A stretch of 64,000 nt of DNA from Amorphoplanes digitatis (GTDB lineage Bacteria; Actinomycetota; Actinomycetes; Mycobacteriales; Micromonosporaceae). The stretch spans positions 1,922,001-1,986,000 of the forward strand of contig NZ_JACHNH010000001.1 in NCBI RefSeq assembly GCF_014205335.1, read 5' to 3'. How positions within the stretch are numbered: position 1 is the first letter of the stretch; the number at the start of each line of letters is the position of its first letter. The translations under genes were made by a program, and so were the position numbers. The notes beneath the pieces were generated by a model that ran no database searches, was not told the origin of the DNA, and worked only from the letters and a program-made list of their open reading frames with translations. Of the stretch, positions 21,854 to 31,281 are shown piece after piece.

Positions 21854-21975
21854 GGAGCGCTCCCCTTCCTTAAACTCTTGTCGGTGCGCCACGCCACACG
21901 CCCGCAAGAGTGTACGGGTAGCCGCTGGGAATGTGGTGTGCGAGGTTCCGTCACGGTGTGTACCGTGCGTCCCAC

Positions 21976-21981
21976 TAGGCT
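21976..21981 (+). promoter_or_regulatory. -10 box for the hydrolase-hisS unit
   Basis: TAGGCT fits TAnnnT and lies 36 bases before the GTG of the hydrolase gene, with a GCGGAG ribosome binding site between them. No clear -35 is seen. Confidence 0.45.
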
Positions 21982-22017
21982 TGCGGGCGAAGACGGACCG
22001 CTAGAGAGGGGTGCGGA

Positions 22018-22716
22018 GTGCTCGTCACCGGCTTTCCGGCCGATGCCTTCGGCACCAACTGTTACGTGGTTGCCCCGGGCCCCGGCGAGCAGTGCCTGGT
22101 GGTCGACCCGGGCATCGGCGTGCTCGACCGCCTCGACGACGTGCTGGCCAAGCACCGCCTGCACCCGGCCGCGGTCCTGCTGACGCACGGGCACCTGGAC
22201 CACACCTTCTCGGTCGCGCCCGTCTGCGGCGCCCGCGGGATCACGGCGTATGTGCACCCGGCCGACCGGGAGATGCTCGCCGACCCGGCCAAGGCGCTGA
22301 GCATGGACCTGAGCTCGTTGTTCGGCGGGCGGCTGCCGTACACCGAGCCCGACGACGTCGCCGAGCTGACCGACGGCATGACGCTGTCGCTGGCGGGGCT
22401 GGAGATCGTCGTCGACCACGCGCCCGGCCATACCGGCGGGTCGGTGCTCTTCCGGCTGCCCGGCGCGGGCTCACCGTGGGAGGCGGAGCAGATCTGCCTC
22501 TCCGGTGACGTGCTCTTCGCCGGCTCCATCGGGCGCACCGACCTGCCGGGCGGCAACACCGACACGATGCTGGCCAGCCTGCGGGACAAGATCCTGCCGC
22601 TGGCCGACGACACCGTCGTGCTGCCCGGCCACGGACCCGAAACCACGATCGGCCGCGAGCGCGTGGCGAACCCGTACCTGCGGGAACTGACCGCCGCGCC
22701 CGGCCGGGGCCTCTGA
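22018..22716 (+). CDS. Metallo-beta-lactamase-fold hydrolase (glyoxalase II-like)
   Basis: The 232-residue cytosolic protein has the metal-binding THGHLDH motif (His57, His59, Asp61, His62), further metal ligands in DHAPGHTGGS and the SGDVLFAGSIGRTDLPGG segment, and a final PGHGPETTIGRE. This is the glyoxalase II/YcbL-like branch, whose members hydrolyse thioesters such as S-lactoylglutathione or mycothiol conjugates. The substrate cannot be read from the sequence. It sits just before hisS, as in many actinobacteria, and probably shares its transcript (29-bp gap). Confidence 0.85.
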   Translation: MLVTGFPADAFGTNCYVVAPGPGEQCLVVDPGIGVLDRLDDVLAKHRLHPAAVLLTHGHLDHTFSVAPVCGARGITAYVHPADREMLADPAKALSMDLSSLFGGRLPYTEPDDVAELTDGMTLSLAGLEIVVDHAPGHTGGSVLFRLPGAGSPWEAEQICLSGDVLFAGSIGRTDLPGGNTDTMLASLRDKILPLADDTVVLPGHGPETTIGRERVANPYLRELTAAPGRGL

Positions 22717-22745
22717 GACTTTTCCCGGCGAGGAGAACGAGCACC

Positions 22746-24077
22746 ATGAGCAAGCCCACGCCCATTTCCGGCTTCCCGGAGTGGCTGCCCGCGCAGCGGA
22801 TGATCGAGCAGAACGTCATCGAGCGGATCCGCGCGACCTTCGAGCTCTACGGCTTCGCGCCGCTGGACACCCGCGCCGTCGAGCCGCTCGACCAGTTGCT
22901 GCGCAAGGGCGAGACCTCCAAGGAGGTCTACGTCCTGCGCCGCCTGCAGGAGGACCCCGGTGCGCAGGGCGACGACTCGCTCGGCCTGCACTTCGACCTG
23001 ACCGTGCCGTTCGCCCGGTTCGTGCTGGAGAACTCCGGCCGGTTGCAGTTCCCGTTCCGGCGCTACCAGATCCAGAAGGTCTGGCGCGGCGAGCGCCCGC
23101 AGGAGGGCCGCTACCGGGAGTTCATGCAGGCCGACATCGACGTCGTCGACCGCGACAACCTGCCGTTCCACTACGACACCGAGATGCCGCTGGTGATCGG
23201 GGACGCCTTCGCGTCGCTGCCCATCCCGCCGGTGACGATCCAGGTGAACAACCGCAAGGTCTGTGAGGGCTTCTACCGCGGCCTGGGCCTGGAGGATCCC
23301 GACCAGGTGCTGCGGACGATCGACAAGCTCGACAAGATCGGCCCGGACAAGGTGGCGGCTCTGCTCGTGGAGACCGCGGGTGCGACGGACGCGCAGGCGG
23401 CCGCCTGCCTGAAGCTGGCGGAGATCTCGACCGACGACACGTCGTTCGTCGACGCGGTCCGCGCGCTCGGCGTCGACAACCCGCTGCTGGACGAGGGCCT
23501 GGCGGAGCTGGCCGGCGTCGTCGACGCGGCGACCGAGTACGCGCCCGGGCTGGTCCGGGCGGAGCTGAAGATCGCCCGCGGGCTCGACTACTACACCGGC
23601 ACGGTCTACGAGACCCAGATGCGGGGCTACGAGCGGTTCGGCTCGATCTGCTCCGGCGGCCGCTACGAGAACCTGGCGACGTCGGGCAACGAGCGCTTCC
23701 CGGGCGTGGGCATCTCGATCGGGGTGACCCGGATGCTCGGCCTGCTCTTCGGCCGCAACGCCCTCGGTGTCTCGCGCAGCGTGCCGACCTGCGTCGTGGT
23801 GGCGCTGCCGGCCGAGGAGCTGCGCCCGGTCTGCGACCGGATCGCACAGGCGCTGCGCCGCCGCGGCATCAGCACCGAGGTGGCGCCGTCGGCGGCGAAG
23901 TTCGGCAAGCAGATCCGCTTCGCCGAGCGGCGCGGCATCCCGTACGTCTGGTTCCCGGGTACGGACGGCGAGGCGGACACGATCAAGGACATCCGCTCGG
24001 GCGAGCAGGTGGAGGCGGACGCCGCCACCTGGCAGGCGCCGGCCGCGGACCTGCGCCCGCTGATCTCCGACGCCTGA
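22746..24077 (+). CDS. hisS: Histidyl-tRNA synthetase
   Basis: HisRS charges tRNA-His for protein synthesis. The 443-residue class II synthetase has motif 2 around QKVWRGERPQEGRYREF, the histidine-specific motif ARGLDYYTGTVYE, a GGRYENL segment, motif 3 near GVGISIGVTRM, and the C-terminal anticodon-binding domain from about residue 345. The ATG at 22746 has GAGGAGAACGAGC upstream. A strong hairpin follows the stop. Confidence 0.97.
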   Translation: MSKPTPISGFPEWLPAQRMIEQNVIERIRATFELYGFAPLDTRAVEPLDQLLRKGETSKEVYVLRRLQEDPGAQGDDSLGLHFDLTVPFARFVLENSGRLQFPFRRYQIQKVWRGERPQEGRYREFMQADIDVVDRDNLPFHYDTEMPLVIGDAFASLPIPPVTIQVNNRKVCEGFYRGLGLEDPDQVLRTIDKLDKIGPDKVAALLVETAGATDAQAAACLKLAEISTDDTSFVDAVRALGVDNPLLDEGLAELAGVVDAATEYAPGLVRAELKIARGLDYYTGTVYETQMRGYERFGSICSGGRYENLATSGNERFPGVGISIGVTRMLGLLFGRNALGVSRSVPTCVVVALPAEELRPVCDRIAQALRRRGISTEVAPSAAKFGKQIRFAERRGIPYVWFPGTDGEADTIKDIRSGEQVEADAATWQAPAADLRPLISDA

Positions 24078-24099
24078 CCGCTCACCTGTTCTGACCGTC

Positions 24100-24131
24100 G
24101 GTGGACGGCCCGCACCCGCGGGCCGTCCACC
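24100..24131 (+). terminator. Hairpin terminator after hisS
   Basis: A perfect 14-bp stem (GGTGGACGGCCCGC, 24100-24113, with 24118-24131) closes on ACCC and is followed by GTTCTTT, a good intrinsic terminator. Confidence 0.85.
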
Positions 24132-24385
24132 GTTCTTTGCGCGCCTGATTTTCTACCACCTGGAAGAAATTGGTACCAGGGAACGCTTTCTGTCCCGTTA
24201 CCGACCCAGAGTCCGTCGTGTGTGCTTAATGTCAGGTACGTGCTTTATGGGATAGAGATTCCGGGCCGCTTCCTGCGCCGGCCCGATGCGGAAGGCCGTC
24301 CGGCGGGTATCGCGCCATCGGTCTGCCGCCTCAGTTGATTTCTCGCTTCCCCCGGATACGACCACTCATTTGGAAGGCCTCACCG
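24132..24385 (+). other. Leader region upstream of the polysaccharide locus
   Basis: This spacer is richer in A and T than its surroundings (24150-24260) and holds no credible gene. Imperfect inverted repeats occur at 24172-24203 (GGTACCAGGGA with TCCCGTTACC). CGGGCC (24262-24267) can pair with GGCCCG (24280-24285), and CTTCC (24269-24273) with GGAAG (24290-24294), an interleaved order that allows a pseudoknot. I could not fit a known riboswitch consensus. A promoter is expected here, but I cannot place it confidently. Confidence 0.4.
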
Positions 24386-26038
24386 GTGGCAGTCGCACAG
24401 ATACGGCGCGGGGCGGACTCGCAAGCCGCCGCACCCGCGCGGACAGTGGTGGATTACGTGCCGCTACCCCCGACCAATACAGAGAAGTACCTCTACTACG
24501 GCAAGCAGGGGCGCTGGATCTTCTGCGTGTTCCTGTGCGCCTTCGCCGGCGTCATGTACGGGATGTCCCGGCTGGCCGCGAACTCGGCGTGGACCAGCCT
24601 GCTCTACGAGCTGATCGCCCTCCAGGTCGTCGCCGTCTTCATCAGCCTGCTCTCCAGCACCCGCAAGCGCCGCGGCTCCCGGGCGGAGCACGAGGCCAAG
24701 GTGGCCGCGTACCGCCCGGAGGAGCATCCCTCGGTCGACGTCTTCCTGCCGTCCGCGGGCGAGCCGATGGCCATCCTGGAGAACACGTACCGCAATGTGA
24801 TGCTCCTGGACTGGCCCGGCCGGCTCACCGTCTACGTCCTCGACGACTCGGCCCGCGAATCGGTGGCGGAGCTGGCCGCACGCTTCGACTTCCGCTATCT
24901 GACGCGTCCCAATCGCGGCGAGCTGAAGAAGGCCGGGAATTTGCGATATGGATACGAGAACTCCGACGGCGACCTGATTCACGTCTTCGACGCCGATTTC
25001 GCGCCGCGCGCCGATATGGTCCGCGAGCTGGCGCCGTACTTCGACGATCCGGCGGTCGGCATCGTCCAGTCGCCGCAATTCTTCGACGTACAGCAGGATC
25101 ACTTCAATTGGCTGCAACGCTCCGCCGCCGCGACCCAGGAGATGTTCTACCGCTGGATTCAGCCGGCCCGTGACTCCGTCGACGCGGCCATCTGTGTCGG
25201 TACCAATGCGGTCTACCGCCGCAGCGCGTTGCAGCGGGCCGGCGGCTTCGCCCAGATCGGCCACAGCGAGGACGTGCACACCGGGGTGAACCTGTCGAAG
25301 GCCGGATTCCGGACACGCTACGTGCCGGTGAACCTGGCCAAGGGCGTGTGCCCGGACAACTTCGACGGCTTCGCCAACCAGCAGTACCGGTGGTGCACCG
25401 GCAGCATGAGCCTGCTGGCGGATCCGGGCTTCCACCGCTCGGCGCTGACCGTCAAGCAGAAGCTGTGCTTCTGGACTGGTTTCCTCTACTACATCACCAC
25501 GGCCGTCGCGGCGTTCGCGAGTCAGCTACCGGCCGTCCTGATGCTGTGGTTCTTCCCGGACCAGATCCGTCCGCTCAACTACCTGCCGCTGATCGGCACG
25601 ATCTTCGTGTGGTCGACGCTGATGCCCCGGGTCACTGACTACCGGTGGTCGCCGGCCGTCGTCCGGGTACAGATGCTCATCGGCTTCTGCCACGCCCTGG
25701 CCCTGTTCGACTTCCTCCGCGGCCGGACCGCCGCCTGGGTGCCGACCGGCGCCGCCAAGCGGACGCCGACCGCCCGCCGCGTGCTCCGTCTGCTCCGGGT
25801 CTGGCTCATCACCGCGCAGATCCTGACCTGGGTGGGCATCGTCGTGAGCATCAGGAACCACGGCCTGGCCCAGCTCTGGGCGACGGTGCTGTTCGCCGGC
25901 CCGATGCTGTACTTCGTCGGCCCGCTGCTGCTGGGCAACCGGGCGACGCCCGAGCGCCGGCCGGCGCCGGTGCCGGTGCCGCGGCCGATACCCGAGGCGC
26001 GCGGCACCGGTCTCTACGCGCCGCACGCGGCGTCATGA
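24386..26038 (+). CDS. Cellulose-synthase-like GT2 membrane glycosyltransferase
   Basis: The 550-residue protein has two N-terminal helices, a cytosolic GT-A domain, and several C-terminal helices from about residue 355, the layout of processive BcsA-type synthases. The catalytic set is present: an Asp in LDDSAR (near 153), DADF (near 203), a general-base Asp in EDVHTG (near 295), and QQYRWCTG (near 332), equivalent to Q/RxxRW. It therefore probably polymerises and extrudes a beta-linked polysaccharide from a UDP-sugar. No PilZ domain is present, so c-di-GMP control as in BcsA is not evident. The GTG at 24386 follows GGAAGG; a TTG at 24335 is the alternative. The stop overlaps the next start (ATGA). 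Confidence 0.85.
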   Translation: MAVAQIRRGADSQAAAPARTVVDYVPLPPTNTEKYLYYGKQGRWIFCVFLCAFAGVMYGMSRLAANSAWTSLLYELIALQVVAVFISLLSSTRKRRGSRAEHEAKVAAYRPEEHPSVDVFLPSAGEPMAILENTYRNVMLLDWPGRLTVYVLDDSARESVAELAARFDFRYLTRPNRGELKKAGNLRYGYENSDGDLIHVFDADFAPRADMVRELAPYFDDPAVGIVQSPQFFDVQQDHFNWLQRSAAATQEMFYRWIQPARDSVDAAICVGTNAVYRRSALQRAGGFAQIGHSEDVHTGVNLSKAGFRTRYVPVNLAKGVCPDNFDGFANQQYRWCTGSMSLLADPGFHRSALTVKQKLCFWTGFLYYITTAVAAFASQLPAVLMLWFFPDQIRPLNYLPLIGTIFVWSTLMPRVTDYRWSPAVVRVQMLIGFCHALALFDFLRGRTAAWVPTGAAKRTPTARRVLRLLRVWLITAQILTWVGIVVSIRNHGLAQLWATVLFAGPMLYFVGPLLLGNRATPERRPAPVPVPRPIPEARGTGLYAPHAAS

Positions 26039-28152
26039 CGCACACCACGATCGGCAGGCCCGATTCCCTGACCGCGGGGGAGGCCGTCGCCCAGGCCGCC
26101 CCGGCGAACACCGCGCCGGCGCCGCCGGCGTTCCGCCGCGACGTCGCGGGGCTGCGTGCCGTCGCGATCCTGCTGGTGGTCGGCCACCACGCCGGCCTCG
26201 GCTTCATCGACGGCCAGGCCGGCATCGACGTCTTCTTCGTGATCTCCGGCTTCCTCGTCACCGGCATCATGCTGCGCGGGCTGCGGCAGGACGGGCGGCT
26301 GTCGCTGCGCCGGTTCCATGCCCGGCGGGCACTGCGGCTGGTACCGGCCTCGACCGTGGTCGTACTCGGCGCGCTCGCCGCGGCCTGGCACTGGCTGCCG
26401 CCGGCGACCCGCGCGGCGACCGCCTGGGACGCGATCGCCGCCGCGACCTCGACAATGAACCTGCGGCTGGCGACGCAGGCCGCCGGCTCCGCCGAGCCGT
26501 CGGTGCTCCAGCACTTCTGGTCGCTGGGCCTGATCGCACAGTTCTACCTGGTCTGGCCCGTGCTCCTGTTCGTCGTCTCGCTGGCCTGGGCCCGGCGTGG
26601 CAGGCCCAGCACGGTCGCGGTGGCCGTGGCGCTGGCGGTGTGCGTGGCCGCCTCGCTCCAGCTCTGCCTGCGGCAGGCGGCCGCACACGACCCTTGGGCG
26701 TACTACGGCCTGCCGGCCCGGGCCTGGGAGTTCGCCCTCGGCGCGCTCGTCGCCCTGGCCGCTCACCGCCTCGCCCGGCTCGGACCCTGGTCGGCGGGCG
26801 TGCTGACCTGGCTGGGGCTGGGGGCGGTCGCGGTCTCCGCGTTCGCGCGGGTCCTGCCCGGGCCGGCCGCGGTCCTGCCGGTGCTGGGCACGGTTCTGGT
26901 GATCGCGGGCGGCTGCGCCCGGCCCGCCTGGGGCGCGCGCCGGCTCCTGCGGATCAAGCCGCTCCAGGAGCTCGGCCGGGTCTCCTTCAGCTGGTACCTG
27001 TGGCACTGGCCGCTGCTGGTCCTGGCGCCGTACGTGGTGGGGCATCCGCTGTCGGTGCCGGCCCGGCTTGCCCTGGTGGTCGTTGCCCTCGTGCCGGCGG
27101 CCATGTCGGTGGCGGCCGTGGAGAACCGGATCCGGCTGTACCACGGCCTGCGGTCGCGCCCGGGCCGGGCGCTCGCCCTCGGCGGCACGCTGACGGCCGC
27201 CGCCGCCGGCCTGGCGTTGCTCGCGCTCCAGCTGCCGGTACCGGTGGCCCGGGAGCCGCGGGCCGCGCCGACCGCGGCCGAGGTGCTGGCGTCCGGCGAC
27301 TTCACCGTCGCGCAGTTGCAGCAGATCATCCGGGCCGGCGTCGGGCGCAGGGCGCTCCCCGCCGACCTCACGCCGGCGCTGTCCCGGGCGGGCGGCATCC
27401 CGCACGACGGGGGATGCCTGGCGCCGAGGGCCGTCACGCTCGTGTCGTACAACATGCGCCGGGGCTGCGAGCGGCACGGCGTGCCGACCAGCCGCAAGGT
27501 CGTCGTCCTGTTCGGCGACGCGCACGCGCAGCAGTGGTACGACGCCCTCGACGTGGTGGCACACAAGCGGGGCTGGCGCGTCGTCGTCTTCACCAAGGCC
27601 GACTGCGGTGCGGCGCTCGGCACGGTCAGCAGGGGCGACGGCACCGGCCCGTACGTCGAGTGCGACAGGTGGCGCCTGCGGGCGCTGGCCCGGATCAAGC
27701 GGCTGCGGCCGGCGATGGTGGTCATCTCCGGCCGGCACCGCGAGGGCAGCCCGCTGGACACCGTCAAGACCGCCGGTGTCGACCAGGACTGGGGTGAGGC
27801 CTGGGCCGAGTCGGTCGAGCGGATCCGGCGTACCGGTGCCGTGCCGGTCGTCATCCAGGACACCCCGGTCGCCCGCTTCGACGTGCCGCGCTGCCTGGCG
27901 GAGCATCCCCGGGCGATCACCCGGTGCAACCTCCAGGTGTTCGGCTCCCTGTCGCTGTCCAGGCTGCGCATCGTCCGCGCGATGACGCAGGTGCACGGGG
28001 CAACCGTCGTCGACACCGCCGCCTGGTTCTGCACGCCGACGGTGTGCCCGGCCGTCATCGGGAACACCGTCGTCTACCGCGACGACAGCAACCTGACGCC
28101 CGCCTTCTCACGGCGCCTCGGCGGCCTGCTGAACCAGGAACTCCCTCAATGA
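26035..28152 (+). CDS. Acyltransferase-3 (OafA-like) membrane protein fused to a degenerate SGNH domain
   Basis: The 705-residue protein has an N-terminal acyltransferase-3 membrane domain of about ten helices (about 40-425) with the conserved His of VVGHHAG, the QAGIDVFFVISGFL segment and RRALRLVPAS. It is followed by a C-terminal extracytoplasmic SGNH-like domain. Such fusions O-acylate surface polysaccharides. The SGNH block I motif reads FGDAHAQQW, with Ala496 in place of the nucleophilic Ser. Block V reads YRDDSNLTP, with Asn686 where His is expected. The SGNH part is therefore probably not a hydrolase or transferase. The ATG overlaps the GT2 stop, which ties it to the polysaccharide. 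Confidence 0.85.
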   Translation: MTHTTIGRPDSLTAGEAVAQAAPANTAPAPPAFRRDVAGLRAVAILLVVGHHAGLGFIDGQAGIDVFFVISGFLVTGIMLRGLRQDGRLSLRRFHARRALRLVPASTVVVLGALAAAWHWLPPATRAATAWDAIAAATSTMNLRLATQAAGSAEPSVLQHFWSLGLIAQFYLVWPVLLFVVSLAWARRGRPSTVAVAVALAVCVAASLQLCLRQAAAHDPWAYYGLPARAWEFALGALVALAAHRLARLGPWSAGVLTWLGLGAVAVSAFARVLPGPAAVLPVLGTVLVIAGGCARPAWGARRLLRIKPLQELGRVSFSWYLWHWPLLVLAPYVVGHPLSVPARLALVVVALVPAAMSVAAVENRIRLYHGLRSRPGRALALGGTLTAAAAGLALLALQLPVPVAREPRAAPTAAEVLASGDFTVAQLQQIIRAGVGRRALPADLTPALSRAGGIPHDGGCLAPRAVTLVSYNMRRGCERHGVPTSRKVVVLFGDAHAQQWYDALDVVAHKRGWRVVVFTKADCGAALGTVSRGDGTGPYVECDRWRLRALARIKRLRPAMVVISGRHREGSPLDTVKTAGVDQDWGEAWAESVERIRRTGAVPVVIQDTPVARFDVPRCLAEHPRAITRCNLQVFGSLSLSRLRIVRAMTQVHGATVVDTAAWFCTPTVCPAVIGNTVVYRDDSNLTPAFSRRLGGLLNQELPQ

Positions 28153-28165
28153 GCGAGGAGAATCG

Positions 28166-29722
28166 ATGACCGACGCGCAAGTGTTGTCCCCGCCCGCACC
28201 GCAGATCGTCGCGCAGCGCCGGGCCGACGGGCACCAGGCCGAACCGGGCCGGCGGACCTGGTCCCCGGCGAGCAGCGCGCTGCTGTGCCTGCCGCCGGCG
28301 CTGCTCGCGCTGACCCTGTCGGTCGTCGGCATCGGCACGCGCAGCATGTGGAACGACGAGTACGCCACCTGGTACGCCTCGACCCTCGGCCTGCGCGACC
28401 TGGCCAAGCTGCTGAACAACGTCGACGCCGTGGTGGCGCCCTACTACCTGGCGCTGCACCTCTGGATCGACGTGTTCGGCGACTCCGAGGCCAGCCTGCG
28501 GATGCCGTCCGCGCTGGCGATGGCGGCCACCGCGGCGCTGACCGCCGCGCTGGGCCGCCGGCTGTTCGACACCGGCACCGGGCTGGCGGCTGGGCTGATC
28601 ATGGCCGCGCTGCCCACGGCCACCCGCTACGGCCAGGAGGCCCGGCCGTACGCGTTCGCGATCGGCTTCGCGACGCTGGCCACCCTGCTGCTGTTGCGGG
28701 CGATCGAGCGGCCGACCTGGCGGCGCTGGTACTGGTACGGCGCCGGCGTCATCCTCGCCGGGCTGGTGCACATCGTGACCCTGACCGTCCTGCCGGCGCA
28801 CGCCTTCTTCCTGTGGCGGGCGTTCCGTACCGGCGGCGACCTGCGGCTGCTGCGCTGGAGCGCCGGCGCCTGCCTCGCCGTGACGGTGGCGCTCCCGCTG
28901 GCGGCCAAGGGCTCGGACCAGTCGTCGGTCATCTCCTGGATCAGGGCCGACGCCACGGCGGTGATGACCCTGCCGGAGCGGATCTTCGGCTCCTGGCAGG
29001 TCGCCGTCGTGGTGCTCGCCGGGGCGCTGCTGGCGACGATCCTGCTCTGGCCGGTGCGGCGGGGGCCGATCGTCCTGCTGCTGTCCTGGGCGCTGTTCCC
29101 GCCGATCTTCTGCTACGTCACCTTCCCGATCCTGCACCTGTTCCTGCACCGCTACCTGCTCTTCACCGTGCCGGCGTGGGCGCTGCTCGCCGCCGCGCTC
29201 GGATTCGCGCTGGTCCGGTTCGCCGGCCCGGTCAGGGCGAGGATTCCGGTCTCGCTGAGCGCGCTGCTGGTGGTGGCCGCGGTGCTCGTGGTCGGCGGGC
29301 CGGGACAGCGCGCCGCCCGGCACAGCCCGGTGTACGGCGAGCCCGACTTCCGGGCCGCCGCCCGGGCGGTACTGGCCGCGGCCGCGCCCGGCGACGGCAT
29401 CGTCTACGCCGGCGTCACCCGCAACGGCCGCCGGGCCTTCGACTACGAGACCCGGCAATCGGTGCTGCCCAGGGACGTGCTCGTCGAGCGGAGCTCGCAG
29501 CAGAACGGCACGTTCGGTGCGCAGGAGTGCGCCGATCCGGGCATCTGCGTCGGGGTGACCAAGCGCATCTGGCTGGTGTCACCGACCGACTCACACCTGG
29601 ACCCGATGAACGGCATGCCGGGTCCCATCCAGGGCTTCCTGCTGACGGCGTACACCCTCAGCGAATTCCGGACGTTCGAGCACGTCCGCATCTTCGTGCT
29701 GAATCGCAAGGACGTGAACTGA
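28166..29722 (+). CDS. GT-C type membrane glycosyltransferase (family 39/ArnT-like)
   Basis: The 518-residue protein has about ten to twelve membrane helices and the acidic loop motif MWNDEYATW between helices 1 and 2, where GT-C enzymes bind metal and polyprenyl-phosphate sugar. The segment YGQEARPYAF is typical of actinobacterial family-39-like enzymes. These enzymes transfer a sugar from a lipid-linked donor on the outer side of the membrane, so it could add side-chain sugars to the polymer made by the GT2 enzyme. The C-terminal 130 residues are extracytoplasmic. The ATG has GAGGAG upstream, 13 bases after the acyltransferase stop. Donor and acceptor cannot be read. Confidence 0.8.
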   Translation: MTDAQVLSPPAPQIVAQRRADGHQAEPGRRTWSPASSALLCLPPALLALTLSVVGIGTRSMWNDEYATWYASTLGLRDLAKLLNNVDAVVAPYYLALHLWIDVFGDSEASLRMPSALAMAATAALTAALGRRLFDTGTGLAAGLIMAALPTATRYGQEARPYAFAIGFATLATLLLLRAIERPTWRRWYWYGAGVILAGLVHIVTLTVLPAHAFFLWRAFRTGGDLRLLRWSAGACLAVTVALPLAAKGSDQSSVISWIRADATAVMTLPERIFGSWQVAVVVLAGALLATILLWPVRRGPIVLLLSWALFPPIFCYVTFPILHLFLHRYLLFTVPAWALLAAALGFALVRFAGPVRARIPVSLSALLVVAAVLVVGGPGQRAARHSPVYGEPDFRAAARAVLAAAAPGDGIVYAGVTRNGRRAFDYETRQSVLPRDVLVERSSQQNGTFGAQECADPGICVGVTKRIWLVSPTDSHLDPMNGMPGPIQGFLLTAYTLSEFRTFEHVRIFVLNRKDVN

Positions 29723-29723
29723 C

Positions 29724-31229
29724 ATGACGATTCCCTATTCGCCGGGCGGATCCCTGCCCGGCGTCGCCGCCGCGGAGCCGCCCTCGGGCGAGCAGCGCCC
29801 GCGGCTGACGTTCCTGGGCACCGGATATCTCGGCGCCACCTACGCGGTCTGCTTCGCGGAGCTGGGCTACGAGGTACTCGGCTTCGACGTCGACGCCGCG
29901 AAGATCGCCACACTGGCCGGCGGCGTGGTGCCCTTCTTCGAACCGGGCCTCGACGAGATGCTCCAGCGCAATCTGGCCGCCGGGCGGCTGCGCTTCACCA
30001 CCTCGTACCAGGAGACGGCCGACTTCGGCGACATCCATTTCATCTGCGTCGGCACCCCGCAGCGCGCCGGCGGGATGGGCGCCGACCTGTCGCATGTGGA
30101 GTCGGCGGTCACCGGGCTCGCCGCCCACCTGCGCCGCAAGGCGCTGATCGTCGGCAAGTCCACCGTGCCGGTCGGCACGGCGGAATGGGTGGAGCGCCTG
30201 GTGGACAAGCACGCGGACGCGGCGCTGGGCGTCGAGGTCGCCTGGTCGCCGGAGTTCCTCCAGGAGGGCTTCGCGGTGCAGGACGTCCTGCGGCCCAGCC
30301 GGGTCGTCGTCGGCGTCCGCAGCGACTGGGCCGGCGCCATGCTGTACGCCGCGCACGGCGGCATCTTCGACCTGGCCGTCACCGAGGACCGCGAGGTGCC
30401 CGTCGTGGTGACCGACTTCGCCACCGCCGAGCTGGTCAAGGTGGCGGCGAACGCGTTCCTGGCCACCAAGATCTCGTTCATCAACGCGATGGCGGAGGTC
30501 TGCGAGGTCGCCGGGGGCGACGTCACCCAGCTGTCCCGGGCGATCGGCTACGACCCGCGGATCGGCAGCCGCTTCCTGCACGCCGGCGTCGGCTTCGGCG
30601 GCGGCTGCCTGCCCAAGGACATCCGGGCCTTCCAGGCCCGGGCTCAGGAGCTGGGCGCGGGCGAGGCGCTGCGCTTCCTGCACGAGGTCGATCTGATCAA
30701 CCAGCGCCGCCGCGGCCGGGTGGTCCAGCTCGCCGCCGAGCTGCTCGGCTGCCCGGCGGGGCCGGTCGGGCCGTACTTCGACGACGCCCGCGTCGCGGTG
30801 CTCGGCGCGACGTTCAAGCCCCATTCCGACGACGTACGCGACGCGCCCGCGCTCGCCATCGCGGCGGCCCTGGCCCGGGCCGGCGCCGAGGTGCACGTGC
30901 ACGACCCGCAGGGCATGCCGAACGCCGCCCGCGCGCAACCGCAGTTGATCTTCGAGGATTCCCTCGACGACGCGGTACGCGGTGCCGATCTGGTCTGTGT
31001 CCTGACCGAGTGGGCGGAGTTCCGCACCGCGGACCCGGCACATCTCGGCCGGCTCGTCGCCGCCCGGCGGGTGATCGACGGCCGCAACTGCCTCGACGCC
31101 GCGGCCTGGCGCGCGGCCGGCTGGCAGTACCGCGGCATGGGCAGCCGGGCGGGAGAGGCCGAGGCCGCCGCGCCGGTGTATCGCCCGCCGACGCCCCGGC
31201 CCGCTACCGCGCCGGTTGCGGCTGGGTAG
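29724..31229 (+). CDS. UDP-glucose 6-dehydrogenase family protein
   Basis: The 501-residue enzyme has an N-terminal NAD-binding domain (LTFLGTGYLGATYAVCFAE), the central dimerisation helix (ATAELVKVAANAFLATK), the catalytic cysteine in GFGGGCLPKD (Cys295), and a C-terminal UDP-binding domain (LGATFKPHSDDVRDAP). It oxidises a UDP-sugar, most likely UDP-glucose to UDP-glucuronate; UDP-ManNAc or GDP-mannose dehydrogenases are alternatives. The ATG is two bases after the GT39 stop. Placed with a processive GT2, it points to a uronic-acid-containing polysaccharide, as in hyaluronan-type loci. The last 50 residues are a Pro/Ala-rich tail. Confidence 0.85.
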   Translation: MTIPYSPGGSLPGVAAAEPPSGEQRPRLTFLGTGYLGATYAVCFAELGYEVLGFDVDAAKIATLAGGVVPFFEPGLDEMLQRNLAAGRLRFTTSYQETADFGDIHFICVGTPQRAGGMGADLSHVESAVTGLAAHLRRKALIVGKSTVPVGTAEWVERLVDKHADAALGVEVAWSPEFLQEGFAVQDVLRPSRVVVGVRSDWAGAMLYAAHGGIFDLAVTEDREVPVVVTDFATAELVKVAANAFLATKISFINAMAEVCEVAGGDVTQLSRAIGYDPRIGSRFLHAGVGFGGGCLPKDIRAFQARAQELGAGEALRFLHEVDLINQRRRGRVVQLAAELLGCPAGPVGPYFDDARVAVLGATFKPHSDDVRDAPALAIAAALARAGAEVHVHDPQGMPNAARAQPQLIFEDSLDDAVRGADLVCVLTEWAEFRTADPAHLGRLVAARRVIDGRNCLDAAAWRAAGWQYRGMGSRAGEAEAAAPVYRPPTPRPATAPVAAG

Positions 31230-31281
31230 CCAAGCGGCCCTGCCGTGCGGCGGGGGAGAGGTCCGGCCGAACTAGCTCTTT

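Noticed and set aside
24132..24385. c-di-GMP (GEMM) riboswitch before the GT2 gene
   Set aside because: The expected conserved core sequences were not found; only generic GC-rich pairings are visible.
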